This document shows positions 26,407 through 33,202 of a DNA stretch of 46,196 nucleotides, piece after piece. The stretch's first letter is position 1. Each line of letters starts with the position of its first letter. The position numbers were made by a program, and so were the translations under genes. The notes under the pieces were generated by a model. The model ran no database searches and was not told the origin of the DNA. It worked only from the letters and a program-made list of their open reading frames with translations. The DNA is from Dehalococcoidia bacterium (GTDB taxonomy: Bacteria; Chloroflexota; Dehalococcoidia; Lucifugimonadales; UBA3495): NCBI GenBank assembly GCA_003523055.1, contig DPHC01000002.1:514975-561170 (forward strand), written 5' to 3'.

Positions 26407-27354
26407 ATGGGAATTACTTACGGAGTTTCTCTACCTAGTAGGGGGCTATTAGCGACACCTGATAATTTGAGGTCAACTGCTTTATTGATTGAGAAATACA
26501 ACTTCGACTCTGGCTGGGTCAGCGACCATATTGTAATCCCTAAAAACATTGAATCCAAATATCCTTACTCACCAACTGGAGCAAGTCCATTTATAGATGA
26601 TCAACCGTATTTTGAACCGATATCAACTCTCAATTTTCTCGCAGGGTGCACAAGTAAAATTAGATTAGGCACACATGTTTTGATAGTACCATACAGAAAT
26701 CCAGTACTGACAGCTAAGATGTTATCTTCATTAGACTCACTTTCAAAGGGAAGATTAATTGTAGGGGTCGGGGTCGGATGGATGGCAGAGGAATTTGAGG
26801 CGTTAGGCTTAGACACATACAAGAAAAGGGGTAGAATCACAGATGAGTTTTTGGCAATGTATAAACAGATTTGGACTGGTCACCAATCAGAAAATGATAG
26901 CCAGTTATACAAAATACAAAATAGTGTTTTTACTCCGGTTCCAGCTCAAAAGCCTCATCCCCCTATCTGGGTAGGAGGGCACTCAAAGGCAGCGATTAGA
27001 CGAGCTGCCCAATTCGGTAATGCCTGGATGCCGATCGGAGGCCGCCCTCCATCCATTTTAGAACCTACAGAACTTGCTCACAAATACGCAGAATTAAACA
27101 AATATTTGGACCTGTTCAACAAACCTCAAGACTCAGTGAAACTTTGTTTTTCGTCTACTGTTACATTTTCCAATAATCCAGAAGCTAGACATTCTATGAT
27201 GTGTGGGCTACCAGAACAAGTTGCATCTGATATCAGGTCATACCAAGACGTTGGAGTAAGAAATTTTATATTTAGCTTCAATAGCAACAATATAAACGAG
27301 TTACATGAAAACATTCAACGATTCTCAGAAGAAGTATTATCTCTGATTCCTTAA
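26407..27354 (+). CDS. LLM-class (F420-type) oxidoreductase
   Basis: 315 residues. Blocks typical of the probable F420-dependent subgroup: GWVSDHIVIP, IRLGTHVLIVPYRNPVLTAKMLSSLDSLS, GRLIVGVGVGWMAEEFEALGLDTYKKRG and PPIWVGGHSKAAIRRAA. It differs clearly from the other F420-type gene at 3.1-3.9 kb, so the two are not recent duplicates. Substrate unknown. SD AAGAGGTGA is strong. A perfect 19-bp hairpin covers its stop codon and ends the unit; it is probably monocistronic. Confidence 0.85.
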   Translation: MGITYGVSLPSRGLLATPDNLRSTALLIEKYNFDSGWVSDHIVIPKNIESKYPYSPTGASPFIDDQPYFEPISTLNFLAGCTSKIRLGTHVLIVPYRNPVLTAKMLSSLDSLSKGRLIVGVGVGWMAEEFEALGLDTYKKRGRITDEFLAMYKQIWTGHQSENDSQLYKIQNSVFTPVPAQKPHPPIWVGGHSKAAIRRAAQFGNAWMPIGGRPPSILEPTELAHKYAELNKYLDLFNKPQDSVKLCFSSTVTFSNNPEARHSMMCGLPEQVASDIRSYQDVGVRNFIFSFNSNNINELHENIQRFSEEVLSLIP

Positions 27355-27395
27355 ACATAAGGGGGCTATCACTTGATGATAGCCCCCTTATGTTT
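27353..27395. terminator. strong bidirectional hairpin terminator
   Basis: A perfect 19-bp stem with a 5-base loop (CTTGA), GC-rich in its middle (GGGGGCTATCA paired with TGATAGCCCCC) and flanked by A-run and T-run arms. It lies exactly between two convergent genes, 1 base before the minus-strand stop codon, and can terminate both transcripts. Confidence 0.9.
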
Positions 27396-27396
27396 G

Positions 27397-28251
27397 TTAT
27401 TTAATTATGGCAGGTCTACCACCAAACCGATTTTCCAGTTCGTATATATCATCTAATCCCATTAATCCGGCTACATCCCATCTTGAACCATATCTTTCAG
27501 GGTCTACCCTACCAGTATTTTTAAGTTCTTGAAAAGCTTCTTTGACTTGTTGGTAAATCAACCAGATTGTACTACCACAAATCATTATCTTATATCCTAG
27601 TTTCTCTACTTCTTGAGTGGAAGCTAAATCTCCGTTATACATTCTCGGCAGATCTTTTAAATCTGTAGCGTAATTTTCTATATCTTCTTGAGATTTTATC
27701 CCATCAACAAATACTAAATCAGCACCTGCTTCGACATAAGCATTACATCTTTTCAGGGTGTCTTCCCATCCCGTAACGGCATAAGCATCACACCTAGCTA
27801 TAATAACAAAATCAGGGTCAGTTTTAGCATCTATAGCGGCTTTTATTTTTTCTACATGCTCTTCCATAGGAATCACTTGTTTACCTTCAAAAAATCCACA
27901 TTTCTTTGGGAAAACTTGATCCTCTAAGTGTATTCCTGCTACTCCAGCCATTTCATATTCTCTAACTGTTCTCCTAACATTAATAGCATTACCATATCCT
28001 GTGTCTGCATCACATATTATGGGAATATCAACAGCTTGTGCTATATATTTTGCGTTAGTTACCATTTCTGTCATAGTTAAAAGACCAACATCGGGAAACC
28101 CTCTCTCCGCAGCTGTTCCACATCCGGTCATATATGCAGCTTGGAACCCCACTTCTTCTGCAATTTTTGCATGTAGAGCATTCAATATGAATGGAGCAAC
28201 CAGCAATTTATCTTGCTTAAGCAGTTCACGTAATTTAGTGGTAGTTTTCAT
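27397..28251 (-). CDS. isocitrate lyase/PEP mutase family enzyme
   Basis: 284 residues, TIM barrel. Metal site DADTGYG (81-87), GIHLEDQ (107-112), and the loop KKCGFFEGKQV with C118, which marks lyases (isocitrate, 2-methylisocitrate or dimethylmalate lyase, oxaloacetate hydrolase) rather than PEP mutase. It splits a C-C bond of a substituted succinate to pyruvate or glyoxylate. No methylcitrate genes are near, so the substrate is open. SD AAAGGAGA. It lies 16 bases after a 2H-phosphoesterase-like gene on the same strand. Confidence 0.87.
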   Translation of the reverse strand: MKTTTKLRELLKQDKLLVAPFILNALHAKIAEEVGFQAAYMTGCGTAAERGFPDVGLLTMTEMVTNAKYIAQAVDIPIICDADTGYGNAINVRRTVREYEMAGVAGIHLEDQVFPKKCGFFEGKQVIPMEEHVEKIKAAIDAKTDPDFVIIARCDAYAVTGWEDTLKRCNAYVEAGADLVFVDGIKSQEDIENYATDLKDLPRMYNGDLASTQEVEKLGYKIMICGSTIWLIYQQVKEAFQELKNTGRVDPERYGSRWDVAGLMGLDDIYELENRFGGRPAIIK

Positions 28252-28267
28252 TTATAGTCTCCTTTAT

Positions 28268-28867
28268 TTATCTTAATCTAAACGAGTCAAGTATATCCCA
28301 ACTAATATCACTGGACCAATGTTTCTGTTCCCAATTTTCTCCTGCTAATTTAGACTCATATTTAACAAGTTGCAAAGTTTTAAGCGCGAATGGAGTGTCG
28401 AGGCCAAAATTGTCAAATAAATCTTTAGCCATTTCATGCGCTTCTTCTATAATATTAGTGTTGGTTTCAAAGTTTTCTAATAGCTGGATGCAAGGTGAAT
28501 ACTCTGAGTTAATTCCTTTCAAATTAAATTGTTGAGCTAAATGTGTTCTTAAACTATTAAATGGATCTCCAACTATATCTTTGCATTTTATTTTTAAATC
28601 ATAGGGAGGTCCTTCAGATATAGTTATTTTCTGCGGTGCCATCTCCCACTCAAAATTAGAGTAATTATTTAATACATTAATAATGACGTCACTTCTTTCA
28701 ATGTTAATCACAGATTGTTCTTCAAAATACTGAATCAATGGCATATGAAGCATAAACATTTCTGCTGTCCAGCATCCAAATTGGTTACACAATATTTGCC
28801 GTGCAGTATGAATAACTCGCAAGAATGAAGGATCTGGTATCAGTATAAAACTGTATCTTATAGCCAT
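28268..28867 (-). CDS. possible 2H phosphoesterase-like protein
   Basis: 199 residues, not firmly recognised. The pattern of a duplicated alpha/beta unit is visible: start YSFILIPDP, then HMPLIQYF at about 41-48 in the place of the first HxTx motif, then KITISEGPPYDLKI, and YSPCIQLLENFE at the place of the second motif, followed by FALKTLQLVKYE. This resembles the LigT/2'-5' RNA ligase fold, but the second histidine is replaced by tyrosine, so activity may be lost or changed. The gene is intact, has a good SD (ACGAGG), and precedes the lyase-family gene by 16 bases. Confidence 0.6.
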   Translation of the reverse strand: MAIRYSFILIPDPSFLRVIHTARQILCNQFGCWTAEMFMLHMPLIQYFEEQSVINIERSDVIINVLNNYSNFEWEMAPQKITISEGPPYDLKIKCKDIVGDPFNSLRTHLAQQFNLKGINSEYSPCIQLLENFETNTNIIEEAHEMAKDLFDNFGLDTPFALKTLQLVKYESKLAGENWEQKHWSSDISWDILDSFRLR

Positions 28868-28942
28868 AGTTAACCTCGTAAAACAAATTTATGATATTCT
28901 ATATATTATTAGTATACTCAAAGTCGAATTATTGTACGATTA

Positions 28943-28951
28943 TGTTATAAT
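28943..28951 (+). promoter_or_regulatory. extended -10 promoter of tRNA cluster
   Basis: TGTTATAAT is a perfect extended -10 element that ends 13 bases before the first tRNA, giving a leader of only a few bases. No clear -35 is needed or seen. Confidence 0.65.
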
Positions 28952-28964
28952 AATTTTCCTATTG

Positions 28965-29051
28965 GCCGAGGTGGTGGAATTGGTAGACACGCGGTCTTGA
29001 GGGGGCCGTGGGCGTAAGCCCGTGTGGGTTCAAGTCCCGCTCTCGGCACCA
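28965..29051 (+). tRNA. tRNA-Leu(GAG)
   Basis: Acceptor GCCGAGG pairs with TCTCGGC (one G-U), anticodon loop TTGAGGG gives GAG, class-II variable arm GTGGGCGTAAGCCCGT, T-arm GTGGG-TTCAAGT-CCCGC, discriminator A and encoded CCA. First of three tRNAs. Confidence 0.95.
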
Positions 29052-29067
29052 AGAAGACTGGAATCAG

Positions 29068-29144
29068 GGCGACGTAGCCAAGTGGTCTAAGGCGGAGGTC
29101 TGCAAAACCTCTATTCGGCGGTTCGAATCCGCCCGTCGCCTCCA
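29068..29144 (+). tRNA. tRNA-Cys(GCA)
   Basis: Acceptor GGCGACG pairs with CGTCGCC, anticodon stem GAGGT/ACCTC with loop CTGCAAA gives GCA, T-arm GGCGG-TTCGAAT-CCGCC, discriminator T and encoded CCA. It lies 16 bases after tRNA-Leu(GAG). Confidence 0.96.
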
Positions 29145-29164
29145 GTATTACCTGGCCAAAATAA

Positions 29165-29251
29165 GCCGAGGTGGCGGAATGGTAGACGCGGCGGACTTAA
29201 AATCCGTTGCCCTTTAAAGGCGTGTGGGTTCGAGTCCCTCCCTCGGTACCA
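29165..29251 (+). tRNA. tRNA-Leu(TAA)
   Basis: Acceptor GCCGAGG pairs with CCTCGGT (G1-U72 wobble), anticodon loop CTTAAAA gives TAA, variable arm GCC-CTTTAAA-GGC, T-arm GTGGG-TTCGAGT-CCCTC with a T-T mismatch at the second pair, discriminator A and encoded CCA. Confidence 0.93.
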
Positions 29252-29324
29252 ATTAAAGATTAAGTGTATTACCTCGAATATACGGTTCTTTAGTCGCATT
29301 GACCACATGTAAGGAGGAGTAGAA

Positions 29325-30074
29325 ATGCCATTTTATACAAACGGTGACGTGCAAATTCACTATCAAGATGAAGGTTCTGGATTTCCAGTATTGTTTACCC
29401 CTGGAGGAGGACTCAATTCCCATATGGGTTATTGGCCCACACAAGTAATCAATGTGATGGATGAATTCAAAAATGATTTTCGCTGCATTACTATGGATCA
29501 ACGTAATGCTTACGGCGGGAAATCTAAAGGACCAATTCCAGTAGACGATCCATGGGGAGCTTTTGCCGATGACCAACTGGGCCTTATGAGCCACCTAGGC
29601 ATTGAAAAATTCGGATTCATGGGGTTCTGCATTGGCGGACCTTTCGCTCTGAAACTTATAGAACGAGCACCAGAAAGAATCACCGCAGCAGTCTTATGTC
29701 AACCAGTCGGGCACAATGCTGAATTCCCTGATTCTATGTATGATTCAGGCAAAGATCTTTGGTCACCTGAACTACTACGCCAGCGTTCTGACCTGAATGC
29801 GGATCAATGTAATGCATACTTAAATAATCTTTATCGTATAGAACCGAATGCTGACTTTGTGTACAGTGTATCTCGAGATTTTGTTAGCACTTGCAATACG
29901 CCAATTCTAGTAATGCCAGATAATACCCCTTCCCATTCATACGAAGCAGCAATCGAAGTAGCAGAGCTTGCGCCAGGAGCAGAATTAACGGTTTATCCGT
30001 GGAAAGAACAAGAAGATATTAAAGCTAATACCATTAATCAAGTACGCCAGTTCTTGTCTACTCATCAATCTTAA
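29325..30074 (+). CDS. alpha/beta hydrolase with cysteine nucleophile
   Basis: 249 residues. The fold is clear: VQIHYQDEGSGFPVLFTPGGG, CITMDQRNAYGGKS, then the nucleophile elbow GFCIGG with C102 where serine is usual. The late acid is D in VMPDNTPSHS; the normal GH-type base near the C-terminus is missing (the region reads YPWKEQEDIKAN). A Cys nucleophile is known in dienelactone hydrolase, whose elbow is also GxCxGG, but the rest is closer to ordinary hydrolases. It may be a lactonase, a thioester-type enzyme or a binding protein. A strong SD (AAGGAGGAG) and its place just after the tRNA cluster make it monocistronic. Confidence 0.82.
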   Translation: MPFYTNGDVQIHYQDEGSGFPVLFTPGGGLNSHMGYWPTQVINVMDEFKNDFRCITMDQRNAYGGKSKGPIPVDDPWGAFADDQLGLMSHLGIEKFGFMGFCIGGPFALKLIERAPERITAAVLCQPVGHNAEFPDSMYDSGKDLWSPELLRQRSDLNADQCNAYLNNLYRIEPNADFVYSVSRDFVSTCNTPILVMPDNTPSHSYEAAIEVAELAPGAELTVYPWKEQEDIKANTINQVRQFLSTHQS

Positions 30075-30282
30075 AATAAGGTGTTCTTAGGGTCATGCGA
30101 GTGCGAATCTCGCCCTGAGCATTCCCTTCAGTAGAATTGGTATTAAAGAGATGCTATACAATATCTGAAGACCTAGTCAGATGCATAATATTGACTTGAT
30201 ATATTTTTGATATTAAAAAGTTACAGGAGCATTATCTTTATTCCCAAATAGGAAAATTTCTATAAAATGAGGTGCACTTATC

Positions 30283-31323
30283 ATGAGCTTAATAACTGAT
30301 ATTAAAGTTGAAATCCCAGACCATAATCACATGAGTCAAGTTATGGTATATATAACGTCTGAGTCTGGGCATACCGGTATAGGTGAGGCCTGGTGGGGAA
30401 TACCCAGTCCTGATAATCCTGGTTCCACTTCTATACCTATAGCTAACGTAATAGAGTACCTGCTGGCTCCAAAACTAATTGGAAAATCCTCTCGAACTAT
30501 AGAAAAACATTGGTTTGACCTATGGGATTATGGCTACAGATATGCAGACGAAGGGATTTTCTTGATGGGATTATCTGGTATAGACATTGCCTTATGGGAC
30601 CTACTTGGCAAAGAGCTAGACACATCCGTGTGCCAACTCTTAGGAGGACCTGTCCATGAAAAAATTCCTGGATATGCCAGTCTACCAGCCTTACGAGATC
30701 CCGAAGTTGTACTAAGTGAGGTCAAACGTGCAATAGATGCGGGATTTTTCGCAGTGAAATTACATGAACTAGACCCAGTACATGTACATAACATCCGCAG
30801 AGAATTTGGAAATGACTTACACATCATGGTCGATGTCAACGGACACTTCAATAAGATTGAAGCAATTGAAGTAGGGAAAGAACTTGCTAAAGGCAATGTA
30901 ACTTGGTATGAAGAACCTGTACGTCCTATGAGAGATCATGCTGCCATCAAAGAAGTGGGGGACCGAGCGAATGTTCCTATAGCTGCGGGAGAGAACGAAT
31001 ATACTTTAAAAAATTTTGAACAGATCTTGCAATCCAAAGCTCTCACATATTTACAACCTGAAATAACCAAAATCGGAGGAATTACTGCAGCAAAACGTAT
31101 TACAGGCCTTACAGAAATTTACAACACTGCTCTATCTCCTCACAATATGAGAATCGGTCCTGCATTGAGTGCCTCGATACAATGGGGGTTCAACGCGCCT
31201 ATGACTGCCTGGCAAGAAGTACCATGGGTTAGGTATGAATTTGCTGCACAATATAAGTTACCACCTCTGCATGACGGATACGTTCTTTTGCCTGAAGGTC
31301 CAGGGTTAGGTTTATCAAAATAG
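30283..31323 (+). CDS. mandelate racemase/enolase-superfamily enzyme
   Basis: 346 residues: capping N-terminal domain plus C-terminal barrel. Metal ligands are D184 (MVDVNG), E210 (WYEEP) and E237 (AAGENEY). Acid/base candidates are K159-x-H161 (AVKLHE) on one face and H287 (SPHNM) on the other; E260 (QPEITKIGG) stands where Asp normally partners that His. The family abstracts the alpha proton of a carboxylate, giving racemases, sugar-acid dehydratases or cycloisomerases. SAR202 genomes are known to carry many paralogues. SD GAGGTG. A 208-base gap upstream has only a small hairpin. Confidence 0.88.
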   Translation: MSLITDIKVEIPDHNHMSQVMVYITSESGHTGIGEAWWGIPSPDNPGSTSIPIANVIEYLLAPKLIGKSSRTIEKHWFDLWDYGYRYADEGIFLMGLSGIDIALWDLLGKELDTSVCQLLGGPVHEKIPGYASLPALRDPEVVLSEVKRAIDAGFFAVKLHELDPVHVHNIRREFGNDLHIMVDVNGHFNKIEAIEVGKELAKGNVTWYEEPVRPMRDHAAIKEVGDRANVPIAAGENEYTLKNFEQILQSKALTYLQPEITKIGGITAAKRITGLTEIYNTALSPHNMRIGPALSASIQWGFNAPMTAWQEVPWVRYEFAAQYKLPPLHDGYVLLPEGPGLGLSK

Positions 31324-31335
31324 ACAGATGCCCTG

Positions 31336-31626
31336 TTAAGCTATTTCAGCGATCACATAAGTTCCGTCAATCCAAGTTGGTTCACCATCTAAATGTTCCA
31401 TTAATTTAGCAAAAATAGCTGATTGCTCAGGATCATTTGCATTAGAAATATGAGCCTCTTTGCTTTCAAATATCGCAGCTCCTACCCAATCTCGTTCCTC
31501 GTCTGGATTCATTAAAAACCAGGCAATCATGCCTTTTGGCATAGGCCTATCAGATTCTTTAAAAAGGTTTAATAGAACTTCTTCATGGCCTTGTTTGACT
31601 TTTAAATTGAATATCGTACCGTACAT
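31336..31626 (-). CDS. ABM-like dimeric alpha/beta-barrel protein
   Basis: 96 residues beginning MYGTIFNLKVKQGHEEVLLNLF and ending GEPTWIDGTYVIAEIA, the size and pattern of a ferredoxin-like ABM (antibiotic biosynthesis monooxygenase) domain. Such proteins dimerise and may oxidise aromatic compounds without cofactor, degrade haem, or only bind ligands; nothing here picks one. SD GGAGATGAG is well placed. It converges with the enolase-superfamily gene, 12 bases away, and is 47 bases downstream of the threonine-synthase-like gene. Confidence 0.7.
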   Translation of the reverse strand: MYGTIFNLKVKQGHEEVLLNLFKESDRPMPKGMIAWFLMNPDEERDWVGAAIFESKEAHISNANDPEQSAIFAKLMEHLDGEPTWIDGTYVIAEIA

Positions 31627-31673
31627 TTCTCATCTCCAATATCATGTGTTTATTTGATATTTGTGGTTGATTA

Positions 31674-32795
31674 CTATATATACACTTTGTCTTTTAACCC
31701 AAAACCTGTTATAGCTACCAACACTTTATTGTCTTTATTTATATGGCCAAGTTTTACTAATTCATGCAATCCTGCTATTGCTGCCGCAGAAGTAGGTTCG
31801 CAATATATACCATCTTTTTGTGCTAAAACGCGTTGCCAGTCAATGATAGAGCTGTCACTCACAGATATTGCCTGCCCATGTGTTTCTTTTAATATTTTCA
31901 TTATTTGCTGAGATCTTGGTGGATCAGCAACAGATATTCCACCTGCTACAGTTGTTCCGAATCCGTTTACGTTTGCTCCAATACCCATAAATTCATCAAC
32001 CAATGGTTTAACAGAATCAGCTTGTATAACGTGCATTCGAGGAATGTGGTTAATCATACCTTTAGAAAGTAATTCTTGAAATCCTAGCCATGCTCCTATA
32101 TACAAACTCCCGTTACCGACAGGCATCAATAGATCATCTGGTAACACATATGAGTCATCATTACATAACTCATATGCAAATGTTTTGGTTCCTTCCAAAA
32201 AATATGGGCTCAATTTATGGGTTCCATAAACCATTTGGTTATCATCTACAAATTGAGTTGCGGCATCAGTAACTTCTTCTCTGGATCCATCTATTATATG
32301 TGTCGAAGAACCATATACTGAAATTTGATCCAGTTTAGGTTGTGGTGCAGAACTAGGAGCGAAAATGTGAGCCTTGATATCTCCTTTACTACAATATGCT
32401 GCCACAGAAGATCCCGCATTACCGGATGAATCTTCTACTATCTGTTGTATTCCCATTTCTTTCGCAACAGAAATCATCAAAGCCGTACCTCTGTCTTTAA
32501 AAGACCCTGTAGGGTTCATAAATTCTAGTTTTGCCTTCACATTGTTTAATCCCATTAATATAGCAGTATTAGAAAGAGAAACTATAGGTGTATTGCCTTC
32601 ACCTAAGGTAAGTAAATCTTTATTAGAGGATATAGGCATTGGGATTTCTATGCCCTGCCATTTGAACTCGCTTACGAACGACGGATATTTAACAATCAAA
32701 GGGTTATTACAATTTTCACAATATATTTGATACATATCTGGGGAATATAATGAAAAACAATTTACACATTCAAGGGCTATATCAGAGGTAATCAT
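31674..32795 (-). CDS. threonine-synthase-like PLP enzyme
   Basis: About 373 residues, fold type II PLP enzyme. An N-terminal zinc-ribbon-like segment (CxxC...CxxC, cysteines about 10, 13, 26, 29) is followed by LGEGNTPIV, NPTGSFKDRG with the PLP lysine near residue 100, EDSSGNAGSSVAAYC (phosphate loop region), LLMPVGNGSLYIG and EPTSAAAIAG. Threonine synthases convert O-phosphohomoserine to threonine; the ribbon plus short length is typical of archaeal and Chloroflexota versions, but related eliminases look alike. No other threonine genes adjoin. The start could also be a GTG two codons upstream; neither has a clear SD. Confidence 0.78.
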   Translation of the reverse strand: MITSDIALECVNCFSLYSPDMYQIYCENCNNPLIVKYPSFVSEFKWQGIEIPMPISSNKDLLTLGEGNTPIVSLSNTAILMGLNNVKAKLEFMNPTGSFKDRGTALMISVAKEMGIQQIVEDSSGNAGSSVAAYCSKGDIKAHIFAPSSAPQPKLDQISVYGSSTHIIDGSREEVTDAATQFVDDNQMVYGTHKLSPYFLEGTKTFAYELCNDDSYVLPDDLLMPVGNGSLYIGAWLGFQELLSKGMINHIPRMHVIQADSVKPLVDEFMGIGANVNGFGTTVAGGISVADPPRSQQIMKILKETHGQAISVSDSSIIDWQRVLAQKDGIYCEPTSAAAIAGLHELVKLGHINKDNKVLVAITGFGLKDKVYI

Positions 32796-32966
32796 ATTCA
32801 CATACTATCATTAGATTAGGTGTTTTTTCCAATCTTAATCTGGAAGATAAATTTGTCAATTAATAATAAATCAAATTTTAAAAGGTTGAATTTATGTACC
32901 ATAATGATTATAAAACAAATATAATTAAGAACAATTAAATAATATATTAATCCCACAAGGAATATT

Positions 32967-33182
32967 ATGAACCATAAGATTGATTACTCCTGTGACAAGT
33001 GTGGTGACAGTCATTATTCAGAAGGCAAAGTCAATGTTGCAGGAGCAGGGTTAACTAGATTTCTTAACATACAAAATAACAGATTCGTTTATGTGGCATG
33101 TTCCTCCTGCGGGTACACCGAGTTTTACAGAGCCGGTAAAAGTGGTGCAGCTGCAACACTCCTAGACCTATTTACAAATTAA
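32967..33182 (+). CDS. small zinc-ribbon protein
   Basis: 71 residues with two CxxC pairs (YSCDKCGD at about 9-12 and ACSSCGYTEFYR at about 45-48) and the linker GAGLTRFLNIQNNRFVYV. It matches the small family of predicted nucleic-acid-binding Zn-ribbon proteins (PF09855 type) in length and in the CGYTEFYR signature. Function unknown. SD AAGGAA. It stands alone in a gap between a divergent gene and a convergent one. Confidence 0.75.
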   Translation: MNHKIDYSCDKCGDSHYSEGKVNVAGAGLTRFLNIQNNRFVYVACSSCGYTEFYRAGKSGAAATLLDLFTN

Positions 33183-33202
33183 CAATATAAGATTAAATCG
33201 AA

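Noticed and set aside
29008..29308. Open frames across the tRNA cluster on both strands
   Set aside because: They read through three convincing tRNAs; such products are a well-known annotation artefact.
29253..29594. 113-codon minus-strand frame
   Set aside because: Shadow of the alpha/beta hydrolase gene, which has a strong ribosome site and clear motifs on the plus strand.
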